Origin: Streptomyces akebiae
GTDB taxonomy: Bacteria > Actinomycetota > Actinomycetes > Streptomycetales > Streptomycetaceae
Length of the DNA: 64,000 nucleotides
Assembly (NCBI RefSeq): GCF_019599145.1
Contig: NZ_CP080647.1
Span: forward strand, 620,001 to 684,000
Direction: 5' to 3'
Shown: piece after piece, positions 1 through 8,511 of the stretch
Position numbering within the stretch: position 1 is the stretch's first letter
Layout of the letters: each line of letters opens with the position of its first letter
Notes under the pieces: model-generated
What the model was told of the DNA's origin: nothing
The model's input: only the letters and a program-made list of their open reading frames with translations
Databases searched by the model: none
Made by a program: the position numbers and the translations under genes

Positions 1-141
1 AGGGTAGAGCGGTCCGGCGTTCGGTGACCGGGTGAGGCCGGGAGGGGTGGTGCGGCCGGTCCGACGGCGCCCGTGATCGTACGGCCGCCGTGCGGGTACC
101 CGGGGGCTGGGCGACGCTGGAAGCGGAGGGCTGGAGGTGCC

Positions 142-1191
142 ATGGATCCCGTCGAGGCCCTGGACCGGATCGCTTTCCTGCTGGAGCGGGACCGGGCCCC
201 CACCTATCGCGTACGGGCGTTCCGTACGGCCGCCGCCGTGCTCGGCGCGCTGCCGGCCGACGAGGTGGCCGAGCGGGCGGCCGCGGGGTCGCTGGAGTCG
301 CTGAAGGGGGTCGGGCCGAAGACCGCGCAGGTGGCGCGCGAGGCGCTGGCCGGGGAGGTGCCGGACTACCTGCGGAAACTTGAGCGGGAGGCCGAGGCCC
401 CCCTCACCGAGGGTGACGCGGGCGCGGAGCTGAGGGCGCTGATCAGGGGCGACTGCCATGTGCACTCCGACTGGTCGGACGGCGGCAGCCCGATCGAGGA
501 GATGGGCCGGGCCGCCGCGCGCCTCGGCCACGAGTGGGCGGCGCTCACCGACCACTCCCCCAGACTGACCGTCGCCCGCGGGCTGTCCCCTGAGCGGTTG
601 CGGGAGCAGCTCGACGTGGTGGCCGCGCTGAACGAGACCTGGGCGCCGTTCCGGCTGCTCACCGGCATCGAGTGCGACATCCTCGACGACGGTTCGCTGG
701 ACCAGGAGCCGGAGCTGCTGGACCGGCTGGACGTGGTGGTGGTGTCCGTGCACTCCAAGCTGCGGATGGACGCGCGGGCGATGACCCGGCGGATGGTCGC
801 CGCGGTACGGGATCCGCACTCCGATGTGCTCGGGCACTGCACGGGACGGCTGGTCACCGGGCGCGGGCGCCCGGAGTCGGAGTTCGACGCGGACGCGGTG
901 TTCGCGGCGTGCGCGGAGACCGGGACGGCCGTCGAGATCAACTCCCGGCCGGAGCGGCTGGATCCGCCCAGGCGGCTGGTGCGGCGGGCCGTGGAGGCGG
1001 GGGCGTTGTTCTCGATCGACACGGACGCGCACGCGCCGGGGCAGTTGACGTGGCAGGTGCACGGGTGTGCTCGGGCCGAGGAGTGCGGGGTTCCGGCCGA
1101 GCGGGTGGTGACGACGTGGGGGGTGGATGAGCTTCTCGGATGGGCTCGGGACCGGTCGCTCCCTGATCCGGTGGGGGCGGGGGGTGCCTAG
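142..1191 (+). CDS. PHP domain metal-dependent hydrolase with HhH N-terminus
   Basis: A 349-residue protein. Residues 1-70 resemble the helical/helix-hairpin-helix part of family X DNA polymerases (LKGVGPKTAQ near 54-63). The rest is a PHP phosphoesterase domain: HVHSDWSDGG (H106, H108), LTDHS, GIECDIL, VSVHSK, GHCTGR, EINSRP and DTDAHA supply the usual His/Asp metal ligands. The ATG at 142 is chosen over an in-frame GTG at 73 because GGAGG lies just upstream and the conserved domain begins there. No polymerase palm is present, so this is a stand-alone PolX-like HhH-PHP protein. Nuclease or phosphatase activity is likely; the substrate is unknown. Confidence 0.85.
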   Translation: MDPVEALDRIAFLLERDRAPTYRVRAFRTAAAVLGALPADEVAERAAAGSLESLKGVGPKTAQVAREALAGEVPDYLRKLEREAEAPLTEGDAGAELRALIRGDCHVHSDWSDGGSPIEEMGRAAARLGHEWAALTDHSPRLTVARGLSPERLREQLDVVAALNETWAPFRLLTGIECDILDDGSLDQEPELLDRLDVVVVSVHSKLRMDARAMTRRMVAAVRDPHSDVLGHCTGRLVTGRGRPESEFDADAVFAACAETGTAVEINSRPERLDPPRRLVRRAVEAGALFSIDTDAHAPGQLTWQVHGCARAEECGVPAERVVTTWGVDELLGWARDRSLPDPVGAGGA

Positions 1192-1233
1192 GAGCTCGGG
1201 CGTGGATGTCGGTGTTCCCCAGGAAGGTGAGCC

Positions 1234-1899
1234 ATGAAGAAGGCTGCTGTGTTCGATGTCGACGGGACTCTTGTCGACACCAACCATCTGCATGTGGTCG
1301 CTTGGTGGGAGGCGTTTCGGCAGGCCGGCCATCGGGTGGCCATGCATGACGTGCACCGGGCGGTGGGGTTGCCGTCGGGTGATCTGATCACGCACCTGCT
1401 GGGTGAGGGGCGGGACCCCGCGGAGAAGGACGCGCTGAGTGCGGCGCACAAGGCGTTGTACGGGACGTACTTCGAGCGGCTGCCCGCGTTGCCGGACGCG
1501 GGGCGGCTGTTGCGGCGGCTCGACGGGCAGGGCTGGAGCGTGGTGCTGGCGACCTCGGCCGACGGGGCCGAGCTGGCCGCGTTGCGGAGGGCGATCGGCG
1601 CCGACGACGCCGTCATGGCGACGGCGAGCGCCGATGACGTGGCCCGGGGAAAGCCGGCGCCGGATCCGGTCGAGCGGGCCCTGGAGCTGGCGGGGGCCGA
1701 GCCCGAGCGGTCGGTGTTCGTCGGGGACACCGTCTGGGACATGCGGGCGGGCGCCCGGGCCGGGGTGCACTGTGTGGCGGTGCTCTGCGGCGGTATTCCA
1801 CGGCCCGAACTGGAGGCGGCCGGCGCGGAGGCGGTGTTCCGGAATCCGGCCCATCTGCTGGCCGCCCTGGAGGAGAGTCCGCTGGGCCGGGAGGAATGA
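1234..1899 (+). CDS. HAD family hydrolase (phosphatase)
   Basis: A 221-residue HAD-superfamily phosphatase. Motif I is FDVDGTLVD, with nucleophile D8 and acid/base D10. Motif II is the Ser/Thr in ATSADG, motif III is the Lys in RGKPAPDP, and motif IV is VGDTVWDM. The cap sits between motifs I and II, giving the beta-phosphoglucomutase/phosphoglycolate-phosphatase-like layout. A strong GGAAGGTGA ribosome site precedes the ATG. It follows the PHP gene by 42 bases and may be co-transcribed. The substrate cannot be told from sequence. Confidence 0.9.
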   Translation: MKKAAVFDVDGTLVDTNHLHVVAWWEAFRQAGHRVAMHDVHRAVGLPSGDLITHLLGEGRDPAEKDALSAAHKALYGTYFERLPALPDAGRLLRRLDGQGWSVVLATSADGAELAALRRAIGADDAVMATASADDVARGKPAPDPVERALELAGAEPERSVFVGDTVWDMRAGARAGVHCVAVLCGGIPRPELEAAGAEAVFRNPAHLLAALEESPLGREE

Positions 1900-1934
1900 C
1901 CTGGTGACAGCCGCTACGGGTACCCCGGTGCGAC

Positions 1935-1948
1935 GTGACACAGATCAC
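1935..1948. promoter_or_regulatory. CRP-like dyad GTGA-N6-TCAC
   Basis: A perfect GTGACACAGATCAC dyad matches the half-sites recognised by CRP/FNR-type regulators, including Streptomyces Crp. It lies 590 bases from the next + strand start, so its target is unclear. A leader RNA or a lost gene are possibilities. Confidence 0.4.
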
Positions 1949-2126
1949 CGGCATTGTCCCGATACGGAAGGAACACCCACTGATACTTTCCCGTTGAACC
2001 AGCCGTGGGTGTGGATGGGACAGTGTCCCCGGGCCTCACCTTTTGCCCACAGGGACGATCGTTCGGCTGAAGCCCTGTGGAGCCTTTCGCCGAGAGGCGA
2101 CCGCCGTCCGCACCCACACACAGACC

Positions 2127-2160
2127 GCCCCGACCGTGATTCCCCCGTCCCGGTCGGGGC
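2127..2160 (+). terminator. Hairpin, probable terminator or attenuator
   Basis: The perfect 10-base arms gccccgaccg and cggtcggggc (2127-2136, 2151-2160) enclose a 14-base loop and are followed by ttcccctt. This is the last of three successive hairpins downstream of the CRP-like site. Confidence 0.5.
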
Positions 2161-2238
2161 TTCCCCTTGTCCGAGCCCGTGCAGCAGGCCCCGGCGCTTT
2201 CCTCGGGACTCGCGTCGGCCCGCGTACCGAAGTCGAGT

Positions 2239-2477
2239 TCAGGGCCGCCGGTTGTCCACCAGGGTCAGGGCCACGGCGGCGTCGGCGGAGTGCGGGGCCA
2301 CCTCGGGCGGGGAGACATGGCGGCTGGCCGCCTCGCGGATGCGGTCGGCGGCCAGTCGGGGTGCGGGGCGCGCTGCTCGGCCGCGTACCTCTCGAAGTGG
2401 GCGCGTTGCAGGGACGGAGGCCGACAGCCGGTTCGCCGCCCGACCTCGCCGGGGTGGCCGGTAGTGGCTGCGTGCAT
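2239..2477 (-). pseudogene. Possible decayed reading frame
   Basis: Two minus-strand frames read sensibly in turn. One gives HFERYAAEQRAP and the other RLAADRIREAASRH and continues to a stop at LVDNRRP. They meet in a C-rich run near 2370-2380, as if one base had been gained or lost. Amphipathic composition and normal codon use in each half support former coding. I do not recognise a family, and chance frames are common in GC-rich DNA. Confidence 0.25.
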
Positions 2478-2539
2478 CCCCCGGGGCCGGGTACTCGTGG
2501 GCGCTCCGGAGCAATCGAAGCGCGAGAGAGGAGCCCGCG

Positions 2540-3568
2540 GTGAACGGAGAAACCGGCGGGAAGATCGTGGTCACCGGCGCCACCGGCAATGTCGGGACGA
2601 GTCTGGTGCGGCTGCTCGCGGAGGACGCGCGGGTCGACCGGATCCGGGGACTGGCCCGGCGGGTCCCCGACCTGGCCCCCGCGAAGACCGACTGGTCGGC
2701 CGTGGACGTCGGATCCGAGCAGGCCGATCTGGTCAAGGAGTTCGAAGGGGCGGACGCGGTCGTCCATCTCGCCTGGGCATTCCAGCCGACGCACGATCCG
2801 GCCGCGACCTGGCGGACCAATGTGCTGGGCAGCATGCGGGTCTTCGAGGCGGTGGCGGCGGCCAAGGTCCCGACCCTGGTGCACGCCTCGTCGGTCGGCG
2901 CCTACTCCCCCGGGCCGAAGGGCCGCGCGGTCGACGAGTCGTGGCCGACGCACGGCTGGCCGGATGCCGCGTACTGCCGGGAGAAGGCGTATCTGGAGCG
3001 TGCCCTGGACTCCTTCGAGCACGAGCACCCCGGCGTGCGGGTGGTGCGGATGCGGCCCGCGTTCCTGTTCAAGCGGGAGTCGGCGAGCGAACAGCGTCGT
3101 ATCTTCGGCGGGCGTTTCCTGCCGGGGCAGCTGGTCCGGCCCGACCTGCTGCCGTTCCTGCCCGACATCGCCGGACTGAAGGTGCAGGCCCTGCACACCG
3201 ACGACGCCGCCCGGGCGTACCTGCTGGCCCTGCACACCGATGCCCGCGGCGCCTTCAACCTCGCGGCGGAGTCGCCCGTGGACGCCACGCTGCTCAGCGA
3301 GGTGCTGGGGTCCCGTCCGGTGCGGCTGCCCCGGGTCGCGGCCCGCTCGGCGATCGCCGCCGCGTGGAACCTCCGGCTGCTGCCCGCCTCGCCGCACCTC
3401 TTCGACGCCGTACTGCGGCTGCCGCTGATGGACTGCTCGAAGGCTCGCGACGAGCTGCGCTGGCGGCCCGAGCGCACCGCGGTGGAGGTGCTGGAGGAAT
3501 TCCTGGAGGGGCTGCGGCAAGGTGCCGGGGCGGAGACGGAGCCGCTTCGGGGGCGGAAGGTCGGCTGA
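2540..3568 (+). CDS. NAD-dependent epimerase/dehydratase (extended SDR)
   Basis: A 342-residue extended short-chain dehydrogenase/reductase. The Rossmann glycine motif is GATGNVG (residues 13-19), HLAW near 76 contacts the cofactor, the SSVGAYSP strand is near 117-124, and the catalytic pair is Y145/K149 in YCREK. The GTG start is supported by AGGAG six bases upstream. The C-terminal substrate domain does not show the sugar specificity. A very strong terminator follows at 3638-3669. Confidence 0.88.
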   Translation: MNGETGGKIVVTGATGNVGTSLVRLLAEDARVDRIRGLARRVPDLAPAKTDWSAVDVGSEQADLVKEFEGADAVVHLAWAFQPTHDPAATWRTNVLGSMRVFEAVAAAKVPTLVHASSVGAYSPGPKGRAVDESWPTHGWPDAAYCREKAYLERALDSFEHEHPGVRVVRMRPAFLFKRESASEQRRIFGGRFLPGQLVRPDLLPFLPDIAGLKVQALHTDDAARAYLLALHTDARGAFNLAAESPVDATLLSEVLGSRPVRLPRVAARSAIAAAWNLRLLPASPHLFDAVLRLPLMDCSKARDELRWRPERTAVEVLEEFLEGLRQGAGAETEPLRGRKVG

Positions 3569-3637
3569 GTTCACCCCTCGCGCCTCGCGGTCCGGACATG
3601 ACGCGTGTCGCCCCTCGCGTCGCGTCCCGGACGTGAC

Positions 3638-3669
3638 GGCGCCTCCCCGGGTCCCACCGGGGAGGCGCC
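3638..3669 (+). terminator. Strong hairpin terminator
   Basis: Perfect 13-base arms (3638-3650 and 3657-3669; ggcgcctccccgg / ccggggaggcgcc) around a six-base loop, 70 bases after the epimerase stop. It can also act on the opposing gene that ends at 3765. Confidence 0.8.
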
Positions 3670-3763
3670 GAGTCTCTACAGGTCGCCGAGTCTCTACAGG
3701 TCGGGGAGCGAAGGGCCATGGTCGAAGGGCCATGGTCCAGCCGACGTGGTCCGGCCGACGTGG
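3667..3763. repeat. Three successive short tandem duplications
   Basis: Three different units are duplicated back to back: an 18-mer (gccgagtctctacaggtc at 3667-3684 and 3685-3702), a 14-mer (gaagggccatggtc at 3710-3723 and 3724-3737), and gccgacgtgg at 3740-3749 and 3754-3763 with a 14-base period. They lie between convergent gene ends and look like replication-slippage products. Confidence 0.8.
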
Positions 3764-3764
3764 A

Positions 3765-4049
3765 TCAGCCGGAGGGCTCGTCCGGCACGGGCTGCTCAGG
3801 GTTGACGGAGCCCGACTGCGGGGCGCCCTGCCGCCCGGTGCCGGCCTCGTCCGTGTCGGGCACGTCCGCGGCCTCGTCCGGGGCGCCCTCGTCCGGCTCT
3901 TCGGCGGCACGCGTCGGGGCCGCCTCCCACGGGTCCTCGCCCTCCGTCGCCTGCTGGTCGGGCATGTCCCTCGGTATGGGGTCCGCGTGCTCGCCGGGAC
4001 CCTCCAGGCGGTGATCGTCCACGGCGTGCTCCTTCCTGCTGTCGTGCAC
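3765..4049 (-). CDS. Small acidic hydrophilic protein, unknown function
   Basis: A 94-residue protein rich in Glu, Asp, Pro and Gly with no membrane segment or recognisable domain; probably disordered. The GTG at 4049 (VHDSRKEHAVDD) is preferred because GAGG lies about 12 bases upstream and a longer frame would overlap the phosphotransferase gene. It is transcribed in the same direction as that gene and 65 bases after it. I do not recognise the family. Confidence 0.55.
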   Translation of the reverse strand: MHDSRKEHAVDDHRLEGPGEHADPIPRDMPDQQATEGEDPWEAAPTRAAEEPDEGAPDEAADVPDTDEAGTGRQGAPQSGSVNPEQPVPDEPSG

Positions 4050-4114
4050 CGGGCGCGGGTACCTCGGTCCGATCACCTCAAACCAGGTGTTCGTCGTACC
4101 GGGTGTGCCGCTCG

Positions 4115-5092
4115 TCAGGCGAGGTCCACCAGCTCGTCCAGGGCCGCCGTCAGCTGCGGAGCCACCGCCTCTCGCCGCCACGCGATCTGCTCTTCGTCCA
4201 TCGCGCGGGGCACCACCTCGATCAGCATGATCAGATAGAGATAGCTGCGGTAGAGGGCATAGCGCCTACGCACGGACGGGGTGAAGTCGGCCTCCCCGCC
4301 CGCCTCTTGATAGCCCGTCAGGAAGTCGGCGTCCTGCCGGATGTCCGCCAGCAGCGCCAGGGAGACGAAGTCCGCGATCGGGTCGCCCCAGAACATGCGC
4401 TCGCCGTCGATCAGACCTCCGACACGGGGGGTGGTCTCCCCGCGCTCGACGAGGATGTTGCCCTGCCACAGGTCGAAGTGGACCGGACGCGGCACGGTCA
4501 CCTCGTCGAGGGCGTCGTACGCCGCCTTCGCCGTACGGGCCACCTCGTCCACGGGGCGGGGCAGCCAGGCCCCGTAACGGTGGGCGTCGGCGAGCAGTCC
4601 GTCGAACATGCCGGTGAAGGCGGAGCGCCAGTCGGCGGTGAGCGGGCCGAACGTCCCGGACGGGTAACCGAAACCGGGGCCGGTCACCCGGTGCAGCCGG
4701 GCCAGCAGACCGCCCAACTCCCGCCGCAGCGCGGCCTCCTGGCCGACGGCGAGCCCGTCCCATCCGCCACCCGGGCAGTGGGTGAGCAGGATGTGCCGGC
4801 CGGCCGGCGCGGCCTCGTCGAGGGCGACTCCGGCCACCCGTGGCGCGGGGACGCCGACGGTCTCGGCGACCCGGCAGAACTCGGCCTCGGCGGCGAGGAG
4901 TTCGCTCTCGTAGGCCAGGGCCGGGGTGGACGACGGCGGCGGGACCTTCAGGACGAGCCGGGTGCCGTCGGTGAGACGCAGTTCCTCGACGGTGTTGTAC
5001 GTGCCGCCGCCCAGCGGCAGCCGTTCGGCGAGGTGCTCCGGTGGTACTCCCGCCGCCGCGAGGGCGAGTCGCGCCCGTTCCCCGTCGTCCAT
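4115..5092 (-). CDS. Phosphotransferase family protein (APH fold)
   Basis: A 325-residue aminoglycoside-phosphotransferase/choline-kinase-fold protein. It has a nucleotide loop GGGTYNTV near 28-35, LVLKV supplying the ATP-binding Lys near 49, the Brenner motif HFDLWQGN (H205, D207, N212), and the metal-binding IDGERMFWGDP (D229, D237). In actinomycetes this superfamily includes antibiotic, macrolide and small-metabolite kinases, so resistance should not be assumed. It is divergent from the FBP protein gene, with a palindromic intergenic stretch between them. Confidence 0.8.
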   Translation of the reverse strand: MDDGERARLALAAAGVPPEHLAERLPLGGGTYNTVEELRLTDGTRLVLKVPPPSSTPALAYESELLAAEAEFCRVAETVGVPAPRVAGVALDEAAPAGRHILLTHCPGGGWDGLAVGQEAALRRELGGLLARLHRVTGPGFGYPSGTFGPLTADWRSAFTGMFDGLLADAHRYGAWLPRPVDEVARTAKAAYDALDEVTVPRPVHFDLWQGNILVERGETTPRVGGLIDGERMFWGDPIADFVSLALLADIRQDADFLTGYQEAGGEADFTPSVRRRYALYRSYLYLIMLIEVVPRAMDEEQIAWRREAVAPQLTAALDELVDLA

Positions 5093-5206
5093 TCCCGTCC
5101 CCCCTGGTAACCGGACAGCCGTGCGAGCCCACTCTGCCAGGTCGGGTCCGTCCGCTGGAACCGCGCCTCGAAAACCATTGGCCCCTCACCGAAACTCCGC
5201 GTACCT

Positions 5207-5232
5207 TAGGTGAAAACCTAGTGCCCCTAGGT
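5207..5232. promoter_or_regulatory. Palindromic TAGGT/ACCTA cluster in divergent promoter region
   Basis: TAGGT-GAAA-ACCTA (5207-5220) is a perfect dyad, and CTAGGT repeats at 5227-5232, 40 bases before the FBP gene ATG. The half-sites resemble iron-box halves, but the spacing (4 rather than 7) does not fit a DtxR/DmdR site. It is likely an operator for an unidentified regulator of one or both divergent genes. Confidence 0.4.
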
Positions 5233-5274
5233 TCTGGATTCCGATCACCGCTCTTCACAGGAGAACAGCCCGTC

Positions 5275-5769
5275 ATGCAGGCACTCACCGAGCACGACAT
5301 CCGCACCTCGTTCGTCAACTGCTCGAAGGGGGAGGCGAAGAGGATCTTCGTACCCCGCGATCTGGAGCAGCGCTCGTGGGCGGATCTGGATTTCCTCGGC
5401 TGGCGGGATCCGGGAGCGCCCGATCGGAGTTACCTGGTCGCCGAGCGCGAGGACGGACTCGTCGGCGTCACGTTGCGGCTCCCCTCCGCGCGACGCGGGT
5501 TCCTGCATCGCAGCATGTGCTCGGTGTGTCTGACGACGCATCCGGGCGGCGGGGTCTCGTTGATGACGGCACGGAAGGCGGGCGCGGCCGGGCGGGAGGG
5601 GAACTCGGTCGGCGTGTACCTCTGCGCCGACCTCGCCTGTTCGCTCTATGTGCGCGGCAAGAAGGCCCTCGACAGCGGAAGCCGGTTCGAGGAGAGCCTC
5701 ACCCTGGAGGAACAGATCACCCGGACGGTGGGCAACCTGTCCGCGTTCCTGGAGAAGCTGTACGACTGA
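5275..5769 (+). CDS. FBP domain protein (EF-G-binding treble-clef type)
   Basis: A 164-residue protein of the actinobacterial FBP group, related to the C-terminal treble-clef zinc finger of FusB-type EF-G-binding proteins. Four cysteines are placed as a zinc site: C82 and C85 (CSVC) and C117 and C122 (CADLAC). FusB proteins rescue EF-G from fusidic acid; the role of the actinobacterial versions is not established. The ATG at 5275 has AGGAG upstream and begins at the conserved N-terminus. FBP was assigned by recalled family resemblance. Confidence 0.75.
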   Translation: MQALTEHDIRTSFVNCSKGEAKRIFVPRDLEQRSWADLDFLGWRDPGAPDRSYLVAEREDGLVGVTLRLPSARRGFLHRSMCSVCLTTHPGGGVSLMTARKAGAAGREGNSVGVYLCADLACSLYVRGKKALDSGSRFEESLTLEEQITRTVGNLSAFLEKLYD

Positions 5770-5844
5770 GCCCGTCCCGAGCCCGCGGTCCGGCGGCCCC
5801 CTGTGCGATCACCCAGGTGACTACTGTCCTCGTTCAGGAGTTCG

Positions 5845-7131
5845 GTGAAGCGGCGGAACGGGAACAGCGCAAGGATGCGAGATGTACGTGAGGTATGGGG
5901 CCTGATCGGCGCACGGGTCGCCAAGTGGCGGCAGGACCCGGTGATCGTCCAGTCGGTACGGTCGGCGGCGGCCGCCACGGTGGCCTATGTGGTGGCGCTG
6001 CAGTTCAGTCCGGAGGCGGCGCCCCTGACGGCCCCGCTGACCGCGCTCCTGGTCGTACAGGTGACCCTCTACGCCACCCTCACCACCGGTATCCGCCGGG
6101 TGAACTCGGTGGTCGCCGGCGTCGTCATCGCCATCGGCTTCAGTGTCCTGGTGGGCCTCACCTGGTGGAGCCTCGCCCTGATCATCCTGGCCTCGCTAGC
6201 GGTCGGGCATCTGGTGCGGGTGAGCGAGTTCGTGCCCGAGGTGGCGATCAGCGCGATGCTGGTGCTCGGCGTCACCCGGGTCGGCGACACGGCCTGGGCG
6301 CGGGTGGTGGAGACCCTGATCGGCGCGGCCGTCGGGCTCGCCTTCAACCTGCTGCTCGCTCCCCCGGTCTGGGTGGAGGCGGCGGGTGAGTCCATCGAGG
6401 ACCTGGCCAGGCGGATGCGGCGGCTGATGACAAGGGTCGGCGAGGAGGCCGCGGGCCGCACCCCGGCGGAGGCCGCGGCGGCCCGGCTCCACGAGGCCCG
6501 GGAGCTCGACTTCGACATCGTCGAGGTGGACGCGGCCCTCAAGCAGGCGGAGGACAGCCTGAAGCTCAATCCGCGCGTACGGGAGGGCCTGCTGCACCGG
6601 GTGGTGCTGCGGACCGGCCTGGACACGCTGGAGATCTGCACGGTGGTCCTGCGGGTGCTGGCCCGCACGCTCACCGACCTCGCCAAGGAGCGGGAGCCGA
6701 GTCCGCTGTTCTCCGCGCAGGCGGGGGCCGCCATCGAGCGGCTGCTCGCCGAGATCGGCGACGCGGTGGTCAGTTTCGCCGTGCTGGTCACCACCGACGT
6801 CAGCCGCAGCGCCGAGTCCGCGGAGGACCGGCTCGCCGCGGAGCTGTCGACGGCCGTCGCGACCCGCGACAAGCTCGCCCAACTGCTGCTGGAGGACGTC
6901 CAGCGCGACGCGAGCCACTGGCAGTTGCACGGCGCCGTGCTGACGGAGGTCAACCGCATGCTGGACGAGCTGGACACCGAGCACCGCTCCCAGCGGCTGC
7001 TGGAGGAGCTCGACCGCTGCACCCGTGAACAGCGCGAGCGCTCCCCCCGGCTCACACGCCTGCGCGACCGCGTACGCATCGCGCGCCCCCGTCGGCGGAA
7101 CCGCTCCGGCCTCGTCGGACGTACTAAGTGA
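5845..7131 (+). CDS. FUSC family membrane protein (aromatic acid exporter-like)
   Basis: A 428-residue protein. About six hydrophobic segments lie in residues 30-185 (for example TVAYVVALQF, LLVVQVTLYATL, VVAGVVIAIGFSVLVGL, LALIILASLAVGHLV). A long charged helical cytoplasmic half of roughly 240 residues follows. This matches FUSC/ArAE-type exporters. The GTG at 5845 has AGGAG four bases upstream; an ATG at 5875 is an alternative. A perfect TCACC-CA-GGTGA palindrome at 5809-5820 just upstream could be an operator. The exported substrate is unknown. Confidence 0.75.
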   Translation: MKRRNGNSARMRDVREVWGLIGARVAKWRQDPVIVQSVRSAAAATVAYVVALQFSPEAAPLTAPLTALLVVQVTLYATLTTGIRRVNSVVAGVVIAIGFSVLVGLTWWSLALIILASLAVGHLVRVSEFVPEVAISAMLVLGVTRVGDTAWARVVETLIGAAVGLAFNLLLAPPVWVEAAGESIEDLARRMRRLMTRVGEEAAGRTPAEAAAARLHEARELDFDIVEVDAALKQAEDSLKLNPRVREGLLHRVVLRTGLDTLEICTVVLRVLARTLTDLAKEREPSPLFSAQAGAAIERLLAEIGDAVVSFAVLVTTDVSRSAESAEDRLAAELSTAVATRDKLAQLLLEDVQRDASHWQLHGAVLTEVNRMLDELDTEHRSQRLLEELDRCTREQRERSPRLTRLRDRVRIARPRRRNRSGLVGRTK

Positions 7132-7209
7132 CGCCGGACCGCAGACGTCCTACCAGTGGCGTCCCGCGGAGGGACAAGGCACGACGCGACAACGAGGGGG
7201 GCGTACGGA

Positions 7210-8394
7210 ATGGCCGAAGGCACCGTGCGGATCGACGGGACCACACTCCATCTGCCGGGTGGCGTACGTGTGCGCTTCATCCGCACCCTGCGCCTGCCGG
7301 AGACGGGTACGCACCAGCTCCCGCCCGGTCTGGGCGACTTCCCGATCCGCCGGGTCGAGGACTATCCGCACACCGCTTCCGCGGAGATGCGGGCACGCGG
7401 CGGGGTGATGCTCCCCGTGTACCTGCGCGAGGCGATGTGGCTGCACTTCGGCGGTACCACGGAACCGGCCGCGCTCCAGGTCGGCGTCGGCAAGGTGTGC
7501 GCGGTGTCGGGCAAGCCGTGGACCGGTGCGCTCGCCCGTGATCCGCAGAACTACGTCGTACTCCCACGTCAGCCGTGGCTGGACGGCATCAACTCGGGCA
7601 AGGGCACGGTCAGACAGTTCGTGGCCGTCCCCCTCGGACTCGGTGCCACGGTCGAGGGCCAGGTCACCGGCGATGAGGTGTTCGGCGGGGTCCAGCTCCA
7701 GTCGTTCCCGCTGAACGACCGGCAGCTCGCCGTGTGGCGCCGGGAGGAGCGGCTGCGGGCCGAGCGGGAGCGGGCCGTCGGCCCGGTCGGTGGATACGGC
7801 GGCTACGAAGGCACGGGCCCGGTCCTGATGCCGCCGGGTGCCATGCCGATGGCACCCCCGGCCACCGGCGCTCCGATGCCGTCGGCGCCGGGCAGTGCCC
7901 CCCTGCCGCCGGCGCCGGGTGGCGGGCCGATGCCTCCCGGTGCCGCGTACCCGATGGCGGCTCCGGGCGCGGCCCCGCAGCGCAGCGCGCCCGCGGCCCC
8001 GCCCCGGGCGCCGGCGGCGATGGGCCTCGGGGTCGGCGGGTCGATGCGGCAGGAGGTCTACCGGGACACCTGGCCGCGCGGCAGCTGGGCGGAGCGGCCG
8101 TCCGGGCGGGTCTTCGTCCATCTGGTGACCCCGCCCGAGTGGCGCCGGATCACCGGGGAGGCACCGCCGCCGTCGCCCGTGGACCGCGCGGCCTACACGC
8201 GGGCGGGGCTCCCCTGGTTCGAGTACTACGACAACGACGCCCACGATCTCGACCCGGCCGACGCCCTCGGCACGGTGAAGCCCGTCGGTGACTGGCTCGG
8301 CGACGACCTCGATCCGTGGCAGGCACCCGCCCCCGGCCAGGTCACACCGCTGGGTGACGCCCCGGGCAAGCCGATCCAGGACGGCGACTGGTAG
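7210..8394 (+). CDS. Conserved Streptomyces protein with Pro/Met-rich linker, unknown function
   Basis: A 394-residue soluble protein. Residues 1-185 form a folded region (begins MAEGTVRIDGTTLHLPGG; later KVCAVSGKPW and FVAVPLGLGATVEGQVTG). A low-complexity linker rich in Pro, Gly, Ala and Met follows (about 200-275), then a second folded C-terminal region of about 120 residues. I recall near-identical proteins in other Streptomyces but know no function for them. The ATG at 7210 is preceded by GAGGGGGG. A strong terminator lies 10 bases after the stop. Confidence 0.7.
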   Translation: MAEGTVRIDGTTLHLPGGVRVRFIRTLRLPETGTHQLPPGLGDFPIRRVEDYPHTASAEMRARGGVMLPVYLREAMWLHFGGTTEPAALQVGVGKVCAVSGKPWTGALARDPQNYVVLPRQPWLDGINSGKGTVRQFVAVPLGLGATVEGQVTGDEVFGGVQLQSFPLNDRQLAVWRREERLRAERERAVGPVGGYGGYEGTGPVLMPPGAMPMAPPATGAPMPSAPGSAPLPPAPGGGPMPPGAAYPMAAPGAAPQRSAPAAPPRAPAAMGLGVGGSMRQEVYRDTWPRGSWAERPSGRVFVHLVTPPEWRRITGEAPPPSPVDRAAYTRAGLPWFEYYDNDAHDLDPADALGTVKPVGDWLGDDLDPWQAPAPGQVTPLGDAPGKPIQDGDW

Positions 8395-8404
8395 TCGAGG
8401 ACGA

Positions 8405-8439
8405 ACGGCGGGCGTTGCATGGCGCGCAACGCCCGCCGT
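8405..8439 (+). terminator. Strong hairpin terminator
   Basis: Perfect 14-base arms (8405-8418 and 8426-8439) around a seven-base loop, followed by a short T run (cgctttt). It ends the preceding gene and separates it from the lactonase. Confidence 0.85.
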
Positions 8440-8511
8440 CGCTTTTGCGCCGGGGCGCTCGCACCCGTCAAGGTGGTGGCGTCCTGGAGAAGCGAGACCC
8501 GAGGTGCGCGA

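Larger units (their letters stand above)
1900..2539. other. 640-base gap with structured elements and no intact gene
   Basis: No convincing intact gene lies here. The left part has a GTGA-N6-TCAC site (1935-1948). It is followed by three hairpins: CACAGGG/CCCTGTG at 2048-2054 and 2073-2079, TCGCC/GGCGA at 2087-2100, and a 10-bp stem at 2127-2160. The right part carries a possible decayed minus-strand reading frame (2239-2477). The next gene starts at 2540 with its own ribosome site. Confidence 0.6.

Noticed and set aside
2036..3910. 624-codon minus-strand open frame
   Set aside because: Mostly antisense to the epimerase. Only the short 2239-2477 stretch, in other frames, reads like former coding.
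4115..5092. Aminoglycoside resistance gene
   Set aside because: The APH fold is clear, but the family is broad and no resistance or biosynthetic context is present, so a specific resistance call is not supported.
5207..5220. Iron box upstream of the FBP protein gene
   Set aside because: The half-sites resemble DmdR halves, but the spacer is 4 rather than 7 and the centre does not match the consensus, unlike the good box at 10474.
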